From Alphaproteobacteria bacterium (GTDB taxonomy: Bacteria > Pseudomonadota > Alphaproteobacteria > UBA8366): a DNA stretch of 64,000 bases. The stretch lies in NCBI GenBank assembly GCA_028281325.1, contig JANQKC010000005.1:124001-188000 (forward strand). Reading direction: 5' to 3'. Positions 33,482 through 43,389 of the stretch are shown here, piece after piece. Below the pieces are notes generated by a model. That model did not search any database. It saw only the letters and a list, made by a program, of their open reading frames with translations, and was not told where the DNA came from. The position numbers and the translations under genes were made by a program. Every line of letters begins with the position of its first letter. The first letter of the stretch is position 1.

Positions 33482-34978
33482 ATGGGATTCGCTCTTCTCA
33501 AGTCCAAGCCGGCAAACGCAGGGATTGATCCGTCCGTTTATCGGCAGATGATCGACAACATGCCGGTCAGCGTAATGATCTGCGAGTTGGAAGACTTCAC
33601 GATCACCTTCGCGAACCAATCATCGCTCACCGCGCTCAAGTCGTTGGAACATGTCTTGCCGGTCAAGGCCGACGAGATCATTGGTCAATCCATCGATATT
33701 TTCCACAAGAACCCAGCGCATCAGCGGAAACTGTTGGCCGATCCGAAGAATCTGCCGCATTCAGCGAGGATTGCAGTCGGAGACGAGTGGCTGGACCTTC
33801 TGGTGTCTCCGCTGATGGATCGCAACGGCGCCTATATCGGTCCGATGCTGACGTGGAGCATCATCACCGAGCAGGTGAAGCAGGAGGCGGAAACGGAGAA
33901 GCTTCTGCAAATGCTCGACGAGATGCCGATCAACGTCATGCTGGCCGACAAGGACACCCTGGAGCTGACCTACGTCAATGAGACCAGCATCAAGACGCTC
34001 AGCGCCCTAGAGCATCTCCTGCCGTGCAAGGCGAGCGAGCTAAAAGGCAAGTGCATCGATATCTTCCATAAGAACCCGCAACATCAGCGCGACCTGCTCA
34101 AGGATTCGTCAAGACTGCCGCACCGGGCCGTCATCACCCTGGGTGAGGACAAGCTGGAACTGAATGTCACCGCGCTGACCAGTCCATCCGGCGAGTATCT
34201 CGCGCCGATGTTGAGCTGGTCGGTGATTACGGACAACGTCAAAATGGCGGAGAACGTATCCGGCGTGGTGTCCGCGGTGGCGGCGGCGTCCGAGGAGATG
34301 CAGAACAGCGCAACCTCGTTGACCAGCACGGCCGACCAATCGCGTTCGGTCGCCGCGACGGTCGCCTCGGCGACGGACGAGCTTGGATCGTCCATCCAGG
34401 AAATCTCCCGCCAGGTCGGCCAGTCGACCCAGTTGGCCAACGAAACCGCGGAGGCGGCCGACCAATCCCGCGAAAAGATCGAGGGCCTAGCCCAGGCGGC
34501 GGAGCAGATCGGCGATGTCGTCAATATCATTCAGGACATCGCGGAGAAGACCAATCTGCTGGCCTTGAACGCCACCATCGAGGCGGCGCGCGCTGGGGAG
34601 GCGGGTAAGGGCTTCGCGGTCGTGGCGAGCGAGGTCAAGACGCTGGCGAACCAGACGGCGAAGGCCACCGAGGATATCAGCCAGCAGATTGAGAATATCC
34701 AGAACGAGACCGGTTCCGCGGTCGCGGCGACGCAATCCATTACCAGCAAGGTCGAGGAAATGAATGGCGTGACATCGACGATCGCTGCCGCCATCGAGGA
34801 ACAGAATTCGGCCACGCAGGAAGTCGGCATGAACATCAACCAGGTTTCCGATGCCTCTGTCGAAACCGAGCGTATGGCGAAGGACACCTTGGGTGCGGCG
34901 GCGGAACTCGCCACCAAGTCCGACGAACTGCAGGGTCACATCAACCAATTCATGGAAAACCTCGGCGTCAAATCTTAA
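33482..34978 (+). CDS. Soluble chemoreceptor with two PAS domains
   Basis: 498 residues with no transmembrane segment, so cytoplasmic. Two tandem PAS domains (about 15-135 and 137-255) share the motif [11 protein letters not shown] / [11 protein letters not shown], so they arose by duplication. The C-terminal half is a methyl-accepting coiled-coil hairpin; the CheA/CheW-binding tip reads [20 protein letters not shown] (about 357-376). Gln/Glu pairs for methylation are visible on either side. AGGCG precedes the ATG. It presumably senses an internal redox or ligand cue and controls a kinase encoded elsewhere. Confidence 0.94.
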   Translation: MGFALLKSKPANAGIDPSVYRQMIDNMPVSVMICELEDFTITFANQSSLTALKSLEHVLPVKADEIIGQSIDIFHKNPAHQRKLLADPKNLPHSARIAVGDEWLDLLVSPLMDRNGAYIGPMLTWSIITEQVKQEAETEKLLQMLDEMPINVMLADKDTLELTYVNETSIKTLSALEHLLPCKASELKGKCIDIFHKNPQHQRDLLKDSSRLPHRAVITLGEDKLELNVTALTSPSGEYLAPMLSWSVITDNVKMAENVSGVVSAVAAASEEMQNSATSLTSTADQSRSVAATVASATDELGSSIQEISRQVGQSTQLANETAEAADQSREKIEGLAQAAEQIGDVVNIIQDIAEKTNLLALNATIEAARAGEAGKGFAVVASEVKTLANQTAKATEDISQQIENIQNETGSAVAATQSITSKVEEMNGVTSTIAAAIEEQNSATQEVGMNINQVSDASVETERMAKDTLGAAAELATKSDELQGHINQFMENLGVKS

Positions 34979-35006
34979 CGGAAGGTTCTGTTAAGATATC
35001 GATGGG

Positions 35007-35037
35007 CGGCCAGTTGGATACGCAACTGGCCGTTTTT
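35007..35037 (+). terminator. Intrinsic terminator of the PAS chemoreceptor
   Basis: Perfect 10-bp stem CGGCCAGTTG / CAACTGGCCG with a 6-nt loop followed by five T residues. The rest of the 335-bp gap to the next chemoreceptor is very AT-rich (35040-35150) and holds no gene that I can see. Confidence 0.92.
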
Positions 35038-35312
35038 GCTTATTTTTATATCGTTTTTGAAACAATTAAACGATTGTGCTAGATAAATGAAATACAATTA
35101 ATATTCAATATACATATTATTTTCAGATATTTACAATATTTCAATCTCCCAATGACATATTCAGAAACCTTGATAGTGCAAATTTCTGATCCGGGATCGT
35201 GACATTTACGAACAGTGACTGCGGATGCTTGCAGCGATCGCGAGGACAAGAATCGCGATGAGCCGAAGCGCCCGAGTAAAGGATCAAAGAATAGAATATT
35301 GGAGTTATTGGG

Positions 35313-37418
35313 ATGCCGTTGGATTCAATGAACGAGGCGCCGGACCAAGTCAAAGACCCGGTAGATCAGAAAGCCGATAAGCCCAAAAAGAAATCTGGTG
35401 CGAAAGGCTTCTCTATCCAAAACATGAAAGTTGGGATGAAGATCGGACTGGGTTCCGCTCTGATCCTGGTATTCTTGGTCATCGTTGCGGGTACCAGCTA
35501 CTATGGCCTTTCCATCGGGAACAAGGACTTCACAGAGTACCGGTCGATTGCGCGCCAAACGACTCAGATGGGCCGCATTCAGGCGAATCTTTTGTCCGCG
35601 CGGCTTGGGGTGAAGGACTACATCATTAATGGGTCCGACAAAGCCGCCGAGGTTGTAAACGAGCGAATCGCCGCTCTCATAAAGTACACTAACAAGGCAA
35701 AAGAGTTGGTCACGAATCCCGACCAGTTGAAAGCGATAAATCACGCGGCGGCACAGATCGGCGTCTATAAATCCACCTTCGACAAAGTCATTGATTTTCG
35801 CGCGAAGCGGAACGCCGAAGTGGACAAGATGAACGCGTTCGGGCCGCAGGCAGAACGCAGCCTGACCAAGATCATGGAAAGCGCATTCCAGGACAACGAT
35901 CCGCAAGCCAGCTTCCTGGCCGGCAAGACGCTGCGCCATCTATTGTTGGCACGGCTCTATTCCAACCGCTTCCTCGTGGATAATGCGCAGTCGTCTGCGG
36001 ACCGCGCCAATCAGGAACTGGACGCGCTCGCCCAAAATGCGGAACAAATGAAAACGGAACTTCAGAATCCAACGCGCCAGCAACTGGCGGCTGAAGTCCA
36101 AGCCCTTACAAAGCAATACAAGCTAGCCTTCACGACGGTTACCGCCACTATCTTCGAACGGAACGGAGTCATCAGCGGAACGTTGGACAAGATCGGCCCG
36201 GAAATCGCCAATTCGATGGAGCAGATTAAGCTTCAGAACAAGGCGGAGCAGGACCGGTTGGGTCCGGAAGCGACCGAAGCGATGGATAATTCGGTTCTCA
36301 TGATGGAAGTCGTCGCAGCGCTTGCGATTATCATCGGAGGAATCTTGGCCGTCTTCATTGGCCGTGCGATTTCCCGGCCGGTCATCGCAATGACCAGTTC
36401 CATGAATCGGTTGGCCGATGGCGAGCTAACGGTGGAAATTCCGGCGATCGGCCGGACCGATGAAATCGGTCAGATGGCCGATGCGGTCCAGGTGTTCAAG
36501 GACAATGCCATCGAGGTCGACCGCTTGCAGAAAGAACGGGCCGAACAAGAACGGCTGGCGGAAGAGAAGAAGCGCCAGGACATGGAAAAGCTGGCCGACG
36601 AATTCGAGATGAGTGTCAGCGAAGTCGTGAAGACCGTCTCGGCCGCCGCGACGGAAATGCAATCGACGGCCAAGGAGATGTCTTCGACCGCCGACCAGAC
36701 CAAGACCCAGGCCGGTCACGTCGGCACCGCGTCGGAGAACGCCTCCGGCAACGTGCAGACGGTCGCCGCGGCCGCCGAGGAACTCTCGGCGTCGATTTCG
36801 GAGATCAGCCGGCAGATCAGCGATTCGAATACGATCGCACAGCAGGCCGTCGGGGATGCCGAAACGACCAATGACGCGGTTCAAGGCCTCGCCACCGCTG
36901 CGCAAAAGATCGGCGATGTCGTCAGCCTGATCCAGGACATCGCGGAGCAGACCAACTTGCTCGCCCTCAACGCCACCATCGAGGCGGCGCGCGCGGGCGA
37001 GGCGGGTAAAGGCTTCGCGGTCGTCGCAAGCGAGGTGAAATCGCTGGCCAATCAGACGGCGAGCGCTACGGAGGAAATCTCCAACCAGATCACCGAAATG
37101 CAGCAGGCGACCGACGGTACGGTTGAATCGATCGAGAAGATCACGGGCGTGATCAATCAGATCAGCTCGAACGCGGCGACAATCGCATCCGCTATCGAGC
37201 AGCAGAACTCGTCGACGCAGGAAATTTCTCGAAACGTTCAGCAGGCCTCGCAGGGCACGCAGGAAGTGACGCAGAATATTTCCAACGTCAGTCAAGCTGC
37301 CGAAGAAACGGGTACCGCCGCGGGGCAAGTCCTCGACGCCGCCGGGGAACTGTCCCAGCAATCCGAGTTGCTGCGGTCGAAGGTCGAGACCTTCATCTCC
37401 GATCTTCGCGTGGCATAG
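35313..37418 (+). CDS. Transmembrane methyl-accepting chemotaxis protein
   Basis: 701 residues. The N-terminus is Lys-rich and cytoplasmic, then TM1 (about 42-64, [15 protein letters not shown]). A periplasmic helical-bundle sensor of about 260 residues follows, with regular heptads typical of a four-helix or CHASE3-like ligand domain. TM2 is at about 328-350 ([17 protein letters not shown]), then HAMP ([18 protein letters not shown]...), and a methyl-accepting hairpin with the tip [20 protein letters not shown] (about 545-564). ATG has GGAG 8 nt upstream. Its tip is nearly identical to that of the previous receptor. Ligand unknown. Confidence 0.95.
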   Translation: MPLDSMNEAPDQVKDPVDQKADKPKKKSGAKGFSIQNMKVGMKIGLGSALILVFLVIVAGTSYYGLSIGNKDFTEYRSIARQTTQMGRIQANLLSARLGVKDYIINGSDKAAEVVNERIAALIKYTNKAKELVTNPDQLKAINHAAAQIGVYKSTFDKVIDFRAKRNAEVDKMNAFGPQAERSLTKIMESAFQDNDPQASFLAGKTLRHLLLARLYSNRFLVDNAQSSADRANQELDALAQNAEQMKTELQNPTRQQLAAEVQALTKQYKLAFTTVTATIFERNGVISGTLDKIGPEIANSMEQIKLQNKAEQDRLGPEATEAMDNSVLMMEVVAALAIIIGGILAVFIGRAISRPVIAMTSSMNRLADGELTVEIPAIGRTDEIGQMADAVQVFKDNAIEVDRLQKERAEQERLAEEKKRQDMEKLADEFEMSVSEVVKTVSAAATEMQSTAKEMSSTADQTKTQAGHVGTASENASGNVQTVAAAAEELSASISEISRQISDSNTIAQQAVGDAETTNDAVQGLATAAQKIGDVVSLIQDIAEQTNLLALNATIEAARAGEAGKGFAVVASEVKSLANQTASATEEISNQITEMQQATDGTVESIEKITGVINQISSNAATIASAIEQQNSSTQEISRNVQQASQGTQEVTQNISNVSQAAEETGTAAGQVLDAAGELSQQSELLRSKVETFISDLRVA

Positions 37419-37440
37419 CAGACCCTATCGAAACGCAATC

Positions 37441-37473
37441 GGACCTGGCCATGTGCGGCCGGGTCCTTTTTTT
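37441..37473 (+). terminator. Intrinsic terminator of the transmembrane chemoreceptor
   Basis: Ten-bp stem with one G-T pair (GGACCTGGCC / GGCCGGGTCC), 6-nt loop, and seven T residues directly after the stem. It lies 22 nt after the chemoreceptor stop. Confidence 0.92.
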
Positions 37474-37557
37474 GGCAAAACGGTTCCATTTTAACCATGT
37501 TTTAATTCCTATCGCCTAGTATGCGATCGTCACATGACGCATTAAATTCGATCGAAT

Positions 37558-37590
37558 AAGCCCCGCAATCTCTCCCTGCGGGGCTTTTTT
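37558..37590 (+). terminator. Second intrinsic terminator, 90 bp after the first
   Basis: Perfect 10-bp stem AAGCCCCGCA / TGCGGGGCTT with a 9-nt loop and a T run. No gene separates it from the previous terminator, so it either acts as a back-up or ends a short unannotated RNA made from the 85-bp interval. The strand is plus, judging from the T run. Confidence 0.8.
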
Positions 37591-37724
37591 TCTTTTCTTA
37601 CAATCGGTTGGCGAAAACCTCCAAGGCTAGTTCCTATGGACTAGTCCGTCGGCATGCTAGGCGGAAACGGTACAACCGCTAGGCTTCCTTTCCGAGCGAA
37701 CACTCGAAATCAGGAGCGCCCCGC

Positions 37725-37859
37725 ATGTCCGAAAACGCCGCCGAACAGACTGGTTCCGTCGATTGGGACACCACCCAGTCCAACGACATGCTGATCGGCA
37801 CTGTCGTCCTGGCCGGTTGTTTCGCTCTCGTTTGCCTGTTCATGGTCGCTTCGGTCTAG
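37725..37859 (+). CDS. Small 44-residue single-span membrane protein
   Basis: Short ORF with AGGAG 8 nt before the ATG and a TAG stop. The first 26 residues are polar and acidic (MSENAAEQTGSVDWD...), and the remainder forms one transmembrane helix (MLIGTVVLAGCFALVCLFMVA). It lies right after a terminator and before the convergent DoxX gene. The size and layout recall the small accessory subunits of respiratory enzymes, but I see no family match. Short but well supported by the ribosome site and codon usage. Confidence 0.65.
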   Translation: MSENAAEQTGSVDWDTTQSNDMLIGTVVLAGCFALVCLFMVASV

Positions 37860-37897
37860 CGCGGGGGACCGGCCTGGCGTCCCACCGCGCCGAACCG

Positions 37898-38347
37898 TCA
37901 ATCCGCTGTATCGTAACGCCGCAGGAGCGTGTCCAGAATAGGCTCACGGGCCGTCATGGCGTAGGCGCCGCCACCCAACAAGGCCTGAACGACCGCTGTC
38001 ACGGTCAGAAACAGCGGATACTCCCAACCGCCGCCATTCGCGGAAAACAGCCATCCATTGCCTGAATGCGCCCAGGTCGCCCCGAGCAGCACAGGGACCA
38101 GGATCAAGGCCACCGTTCGGGTCTGGAAGCCCAAGATCAACGCCAGGCCACCCGCCGTTTCGAGCGCAAAAATGAGATACGCACTCTCGGGCGGCAAACC
38201 CAAGCTTCCGAAATAGTCGGCCGTGCCCGGCAAGGTAAAGACGACGAGTTTGAGGTAAGCGCTGTGCGCCAAGAACATCACGCCCAGCGATAGGCGCAGC
38301 AGCAGCGCCGCATAGGGGGCGGTTCGGGGATCGATTGCCGTGTTCAT
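37898..38347 (-). CDS. DoxX-family membrane protein
   Basis: 149 residues with four transmembrane helices (LLLRLSLGVMFLAHS, YLIFALETAGGLALILG, TVALILVPVLLGATW and PLFLTVTAVVQALLG), as in DoxX/DoxD-type quinone-linked proteins. The motif RLSLGVMFLAH at the N-terminus is typical. It is divergent from a LysR gene with an inverted-repeat operator between them, so it is the likely target of that regulator. Redox or thiosulfate-related function is known for some members only. Confidence 0.9.
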   Translation of the reverse strand: MNTAIDPRTAPYAALLLRLSLGVMFLAHSAYLKLVVFTLPGTADYFGSLGLPPESAYLIFALETAGGLALILGFQTRTVALILVPVLLGATWAHSGNGWLFSANGGGWEYPLFLTVTAVVQALLGGGAYAMTAREPILDTLLRRYDTAD

Positions 38348-38417
38348 CGTATTTCTCCTCTTGTTCGCTCGTGATGATGCGTGTCATTCGCTGTGGGCTA
38401 AGATGATTGTTTTTCTA

Positions 38418-38456
38418 TGCAAGAAAAATTCGCTATAATTCGAAACATTTCTTGCA
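38418..38456. promoter_or_regulatory. LysR operator and divergent promoter region
   Basis: Perfect 9-bp inverted repeat TGCAAGAAA / TTTCTTGCA with a 21-bp spacer, centred between DoxX (minus) and LysR (plus). A TATAAT sequence on the plus strand (38434-38439) lies between the arms. This is the expected layout for a LysR-type regulator binding at overlapping divergent promoters. Confidence 0.65.
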
Positions 38457-38487
38457 AATTTGCACAGAGTGCTGGATTTAGCGGCCG

Positions 38488-39378
38488 ATGGATTGGGACG
38501 ACCTGCGAATTTTTCTTGCCGTCGCCCGGGAAGGCTCGCTTTCCGGAGCGGCCCGGACGCTGGGTGTGAACCACTCGACCGTTTTTCGCCGCATAAAGGG
38601 ATTCGAGGACCAGATCGGCGTCCGCCTATTCGACCGGATGCCGTCGGGTTACGCATTGACCGTGGCCGGCACGGAAATGCAGGAGACCGCCGAACGGATG
38701 GAGGAGGAGGTCGAATGGCTCGACCGTCGGATCGCGGGTCAGGATCTGCGCTTGAGTGGCGAAATCGTGGTCACCACGGCCGACACGCTGGTCGATGGAT
38801 TTCTGGGGCCGCATCTGAGAGGGTTCTGCGACGCCTTTCCCGGAATCAAGGTCGATCTGATTCTCGATGCACAGTTTTACAATCTATCCAAACGGCAGGC
38901 CGACATCGCGATCCGGCCGACACTATCCCCGCCGGAGACGCTCGTCGGGCGGCGGCTTTGCGCGGTCGCCTTTGCGTGCTATGCCGCTCCGTCCTATCTG
39001 GCCGCGATCGGGCCGGAAACGGATCTACAGGACCATCGATGGATCGGACCCGACGAAAGCCTTGCGCATCTTGCCGCCGCCCAATGGCAACGCGGCGTTG
39101 CGGGCGAGGGGCGGGTCCAGATGCGCTGCAACAATCTGCTCGGGCTGCGCAGCGCGGCGGTGGCGGGGCTGGGCGTGGCCACGCTTCCGTGCTTCATGGG
39201 CGACGCAGACTCCGGCTTAACGCGGGTGACGGCGCCGGACCCCGCTCTCGCGTCCGCGCTCTGGTTGCTGACGCACCAGGACCTGCGGAACACGGCGCGC
39301 GTTCGGGCCTTTCTGGACTATATGGCGCAATCCCTCGCGTCCGATATCGATTTGATGGAGGGCGATCGGAGCGGTTAG
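38488..39378 (+). CDS. LysR-type regulator divergent from DoxX
   Basis: 296 residues. N-terminal HTH (about 1-60: WDDLRIFLAVAREGSLSGAARTLGVNHSTVFRRIKG, first part) and an effector-binding domain with FLGPHLRGFCDAFPGIKVDLI. The HTH sequence, with 'VNHSTVFRRI', is that of the TupR/PcaQ-unlike group with strong similarity to regulators of small transporters. It is adjacent and divergent to DoxX with a shared palindrome, so it probably controls DoxX. It converges on the lumazine synthase gene with a 4-bp overlap. Inducer unknown. Confidence 0.9.
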   Translation: MDWDDLRIFLAVAREGSLSGAARTLGVNHSTVFRRIKGFEDQIGVRLFDRMPSGYALTVAGTEMQETAERMEEEVEWLDRRIAGQDLRLSGEIVVTTADTLVDGFLGPHLRGFCDAFPGIKVDLILDAQFYNLSKRQADIAIRPTLSPPETLVGRRLCAVAFACYAAPSYLAAIGPETDLQDHRWIGPDESLAHLAAAQWQRGVAGEGRVQMRCNNLLGLRSAAVAGLGVATLPCFMGDADSGLTRVTAPDPALASALWLLTHQDLRNTARVRAFLDYMAQSLASDIDLMEGDRSG

Positions 39379-39890
39379 GGCATTGCCGCGACGCGAGACA
39401 GGTTATCCAGCGTTTGCGCGCACGCTCGGGCCGCTTCCGCGCCTTTCACCTTGAAATGCTCGAAGAAGTACCGCTCGTGCTCACCGTGCTCGTGGAAATG
39501 ATGCGGCGTCAGGACGACGGACAGGATCGGCACGTCCGTCGCCAATTGCACCGTCATGATGCCGTCGATGACGGATTTGGCGACGAAATCATGACGGTAG
39601 ATCCCGCCGTCGACGACGAGCCCCGCCGCGACGATGAGCGTATAGCGCCCGGTCCTCGCGAGGAGCTTGGCCTGAAGGGGTATTTCCAAGCTGCCCGGCA
39701 CATCGACGGTATCGACCGTAACCGGTTTGACGCCCAGATCGTCCAGCGTATCGACGAATGACAGATAGGCTTGATCGACAATTTCCTTGTGCCAACAGGC
39801 GCGGATAAAGGCGATGCGATGGGCGGCGGCTGAGGTCGCCGTGCGGTCGCCTTCGGTGTTTGTGGTGTTTGTCGCGAGAATCTGATTCAT
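39375..39890 (-). CDS. ribH: 6,7-dimethyl-8-ribityllumazine synthase, type 2
   Basis: 171 residues. The product catalyses the penultimate step of riboflavin synthesis. The sequence HRIAFIRACWHKEIVDQAY with DVPGSLEIPLQAK, GLVVDGGIYRHDFVA and HHFHEHGEHERYF carries the substrate- and phosphate-binding residues, including His of the active site; the pattern is that of the RibH2 branch described in Brucella and rhizobia. CAGGA precedes the ATG by 8 nt. It is the only riboflavin gene here and is preceded by an FMN riboswitch, so its expression falls when FMN is plentiful. Confidence 0.94.
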   Translation of the reverse strand: MNQILATNTTNTEGDRTATSAAAHRIAFIRACWHKEIVDQAYLSFVDTLDDLGVKPVTVDTVDVPGSLEIPLQAKLLARTGRYTLIVAAGLVVDGGIYRHDFVAKSVIDGIMTVQLATDVPILSVVLTPHHFHEHGEHERYFFEHFKVKGAEAARACAQTLDNLSRVAAMP

Positions 39891-39977
39891 GGTTTTTTCC
39901 TGCAATGCGAGACCAGAATCAGGGCGTGAAGGACACGGCAAGTCGCAGCATGTCGGCTGCAACGATGGCGATATCCC

Positions 39978-40121
<144 letters not shown>

Positions 40122-40240
40122 GTCGCGGATGGCTATTGAAATCCACCCGCCTGATCAATATAGAGCGTCGGCACGGCCCAGGCAAAACGGTATGGTGGGC
40201 GGGATGTTAGCGTGTTGGGGAGTTTCGGACTCGGTGGCCT

Positions 40241-41626
40241 ATGGCGTTCGATCGCGAAGCCTTGGAAGATATCTACAATCGGGTACCGGTCTCCTTGCAG
40301 AACGGTGCCTTGAGCGCCTATGGCCTGCACACCCGTTTGACGCGCTATAATAAAGGCTTCTTTCGCCTTCTTGACGACCTTCGTGAACGGGAGGCCTGGA
40401 GCGCCGACCGAATGATGGCGTATCGGGACGACCGCCTTCGCCGCTTCGTCCGACATAGCGCGGATACGGTCCCTTACTACCGCGAATTGTTCCGGACGTT
40501 GCGGATCGATCCGCGTGAGATCAATGGGCTCGGAGCGTTGCGGCAGCTTCCCATTCTCGACCGGTCGACGGTCCGCGAACGCTGGCGCGAATTCATCTCG
40601 GATGCGATTCCGACCAAACGGCAAGAGCTAAAATTCACCAGCGGCACCACCGGGGCCGGGCTCCGCTACGTCGCGACCCGGGCGGCCACCCGCGAACAGT
40701 GGGCGGTCTGGTGGCGGTTTCGCTACGCGCACGGCATCCGCTTCGGAACGCCCTGCGCGATGTTTCGAAGCGCGTTGCTCGTGCCGTTGGACCGCACGGA
40801 GCCGCCTTTCTGGCGCCGGAACATGGCAACGGGCGAGATTTTCTTCAGCGGCAACCACATGGCACCACGCTATCTTCCCTTCTATATCGAGGAATTGAAC
40901 CGCTTGCGGCCGCCATGGATTCATGGCTTCGGATCGACGGTGACCACGCTCGCCTCCTTCATTCTAGAAACCGGAAAAACGCTCGACTACCCCATCCGAT
41001 GGGTCACCCTGGGATCCGAGCAGGTCTATCCGCATCAGATCGAAAAAATCGAGACGGCCTTCGGCGTCCGCCCCCTTCAGCTCTACGGCATGACGGAAGC
41101 CGTCGCCAATGTTTCCGAAGCGCCGGACGGCGAGATGTACGTCGATGAGGATTTTGCCGCCATGGAATTCCTGCCGATCGACGGCACGGAAAGTTGCGAC
41201 ATCGTCGGCACCAATTTCAGCAATCCGGCCTTTCCGTTGCTGCGCTACCGCGTGGGCGATCTCGGCACGCCGACCGCGCGCCGGGGCGCGAACGGCCGGC
41301 GGATCGTCTCGCGGCTGGAAGGGCGGAGCGACGACTACATCATACGGCCCGACGGATCGCGGCTCGGCCGGCTCGATATCCTGTTCCGGCGGATGGTGAA
41401 TATCCGCGAAGCCCAGATTTATCAGGACATGCCGACCGAAGTGCGTTTGCGCGTGGTGAAAGGCAAAGACTACACGGTCGCCGATGAATCCGCGCTTTTG
41501 GCGGTGGCCCGCAAGCATATCGGCGACGACATCGGCATCGCCGTCGACTATGTCGAGGCCATCGAGCGCACGCCGTCCGGGAAACTCCTGCATGTCCGGT
41601 CGGAACTCGCCGGCGGGCGGCTCTAG
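40241..41626 (+). CDS. Adenylate-forming enzyme, PaaK/CapK-like
   Basis: 461 residues with the AMP-binding fold. ATP-binding loop FTSGTTGAGL (about 130-139), core motif QLYGMTEAVAN (about 282-292) and YRVGDLGTP (about 330-338) match phenylacetate-CoA ligase and the CapK-like group, where aryl or acyl-CoA or adenylate is made. The C-terminal part has the lid domain with GRSDDYII and the Lys near the end (TPSGKLLHV). No neighbouring paa genes. It converges with the aldolase gene by a 4-bp overlap. Substrate unknown; ligase or polysaccharide-associated transferase are both possible. Confidence 0.85.
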   Translation: MAFDREALEDIYNRVPVSLQNGALSAYGLHTRLTRYNKGFFRLLDDLREREAWSADRMMAYRDDRLRRFVRHSADTVPYYRELFRTLRIDPREINGLGALRQLPILDRSTVRERWREFISDAIPTKRQELKFTSGTTGAGLRYVATRAATREQWAVWWRFRYAHGIRFGTPCAMFRSALLVPLDRTEPPFWRRNMATGEIFFSGNHMAPRYLPFYIEELNRLRPPWIHGFGSTVTTLASFILETGKTLDYPIRWVTLGSEQVYPHQIEKIETAFGVRPLQLYGMTEAVANVSEAPDGEMYVDEDFAAMEFLPIDGTESCDIVGTNFSNPAFPLLRYRVGDLGTPTARRGANGRRIVSRLEGRSDDYIIRPDGSRLGRLDILFRRMVNIREAQIYQDMPTEVRLRVVKGKDYTVADESALLAVARKHIGDDIGIAVDYVEAIERTPSGKLLHVRSELAGGRL

Positions 41627-42309
41627 GAACGCTCGGCTTCCGCCGCGAACACTTCGGCCCCGTAGCGCAGGAAGCCGTTCACATGTTCATAGAAGAACGT
41701 GACGCCGAGCGATGCATAGCGTTGAACGGTGTCCCGGTCGACCATCACCCCGGCGTTGCGGCCGCCCGCGCGAATACGGCCGATGGTCTCGTCCATGACT
41801 TTCTGCATCGGTGGGCATCGATAATCGCCGCCATGTCCCAGGCTCTTCGAAAGGTCGACGGGGCCGATGAAATACGCGTCGATCCCATCCAACGCCAACA
41901 AGGCGTCCAGATTATCCAATGCCTCCCGGCTTTCGATCTGAATGACGAGGACCTTATCCTCGTAGCCGTCCGGATAGCAGTATCGCACCGCGTCGATCAT
42001 GCGCCGCGCCTGATCCGGCGTGTCGATCCGGGGCACCACGATGCCGTCGACCTTTCGGAACAGCGTGCGCTCGACGAGCCAAGGTTCCGGCTGATAGATC
42101 CGCGCCAACGAGGTCAGGCCGGTCAAGCGCGCCGCCCGCGCCATGTCTTCCACCGCCAGAAAATCAGGCGCTCCCTGTTCGCAATCGATGAACACGGCAT
42201 GGACGGGCAGGGAGCCTAGAACCTCCACCAGGCTTGGCGAGACATGATCGACATTCACCACGGTCACCGGCCGGCCGGCCGCGAGACGCTGTTTGAGGGG
42301 ATTGCCCAT
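41623..42309 (-). CDS. HpcH/HpaI-family class II aldolase
   Basis: 228 residues. Sequence DHVSPSLVEVLGSLPVHAVFIDCEQGAPD ( first part ), ARI, RKVDGIVVPRIDTPDQA (about 102-118), IQIESREALDNLD and FIGPVDLSKSLGH match the metal-dependent HpcH/HpaI group, which cleaves 4-hydroxy-2-oxo acids to pyruvate plus aldehyde. Metal ligands are Glu in IQIES and Asp in GPVDLS. ATG 42309 is chosen; a TTG 30 nt further upstream would overlap the preceding stop. It is cotranscribed with the FAH gene 17 bp upstream, as in aromatic meta-cleavage routes. Confidence 0.92.
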   Translation of the reverse strand: MGNPLKQRLAAGRPVTVVNVDHVSPSLVEVLGSLPVHAVFIDCEQGAPDFLAVEDMARAARLTGLTSLARIYQPEPWLVERTLFRKVDGIVVPRIDTPDQARRMIDAVRYCYPDGYEDKVLVIQIESREALDNLDALLALDGIDAYFIGPVDLSKSLGHGGDYRCPPMQKVMDETIGRIRAGGRNAGVMVDRDTVQRYASLGVTFFYEHVNGFLRYGAEVFAAEAERS

Positions 42310-42325
42310 GGGCGTCGTCGTTCCG

Positions 42326-43174
42326 TTACTCGTCGACAATCGGATTGCGGAGCACGCCGATCTGCGACACCTCGACCTCGATCGTGTCGCCTGCCTTCAT
42401 CCAGACCGGCGGCGTTCGATACGCGCCGACGCCGCTGGTCGTGCCGGTGGAGATCACGTCTCCCGGCGTCAGTTCGGTGAAGGCGCTGATGTATTCCACC
42501 AGCGCCGGCACATCGAAGATCAGGTCGTCCAAGCTGCCTTGTTGCATGACCTCGCCGTTCAGGCGCGTTTGAATGCTCAGAACGCTCGGATCGGGAATTT
42601 CATCGGTGGTGACGAGCCAGGGGCCGAACCCGCCGGTGCCGACGAAGTTCTTGCCCGGGAGATACTGCGTCGTATGGCGCTGCCATTCCCGGACGCTCCC
42701 GTCGTTGTAGCAGGAATATCCCGCGACATGATCGTAGGCATTCGCCTTTTTCACGTGGCGGGCCGTTTTGCCGATGATAAAGGCGAACTCACCTTCGAAG
42801 TCGAAGGTCTCCGACACTGTCGGCCGGACCATCGGTTGGCCGTGCCCGACCTGCGTATTGCTGTAGCGCGGGAACAGGCTCGGGAACTCGGGCAGCTTGT
42901 TGCCGCCTTCCGCCGCGTGCGATGCATAGTTGAGCCCGACGCAGATGATCTTTTCCGGATCGGGGATCGGCGGCAGCAGGGTGACCGCGTCGAGCGCGGC
43001 GTCCGCTGTTCGGCCTTCGGCATAGGCGCGTGCGGCCGCCAGGGCGTCATTCGCTAACATCTGGCGTAGCGTGTTTCCCGGGACGCCCTCGGCGCGGCCG
43101 ACATTGATGACGCCGTCGCCGTCGACAACACCGACCGTTTCGCCTTCGCTGTCACGGTAGCTGATAAGTCTCAT
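42326..43174 (-). CDS. Fumarylacetoacetate hydrolase (FAH) family protein
   Basis: 282 residues. The FAH core is present: KIICVGLNYASHAAEG (about 76-91), TFDFEGEFAFIIG with acidic metal ligands (about 121-133), NDGSVREWQRHTTQYLPGK, and STGTTSGVGAYRTP (about 229-242). Such enzymes are hydrolases, decarboxylases or hydratases of 2-oxo or 2,4-dioxo acids. Followed by an HpaI aldolase, so together they probably process ring-cleavage or lactone-derived products to pyruvate. ATG is preceded by GGAGG. Confidence 0.93.
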   Translation of the reverse strand: MRLISYRDSEGETVGVVDGDGVINVGRAEGVPGNTLRQMLANDALAAARAYAEGRTADAALDAVTLLPPIPDPEKIICVGLNYASHAAEGGNKLPEFPSLFPRYSNTQVGHGQPMVRPTVSETFDFEGEFAFIIGKTARHVKKANAYDHVAGYSCYNDGSVREWQRHTTQYLPGKNFVGTGGFGPWLVTTDEIPDPSVLSIQTRLNGEVMQQGSLDDLIFDVPALVEYISAFTELTPGDVISTGTTSGVGAYRTPPVWMKAGDTIEVEVSQIGVLRNPIVDE

Positions 43175-43389
43175 TCATTGGTCCTCCCTGTCGGCCGCAT
43201 GATGCCCGACGACGTCTGCGTAAGCAAAGGCAAGCGACCGTGTCGCGCGGAAACAAATGAAACAATACCGACGAGCGCCGGAAATCCCCCGGAAACAACG
43301 GCTCTCTAGGGTCGCGCCCGTCGGCGCGGCGCGGTCGGGCAGCGGTCCGGATTGCCTCGCCTTAATCGTTGTTTCTTGGAGAGTTAGAT

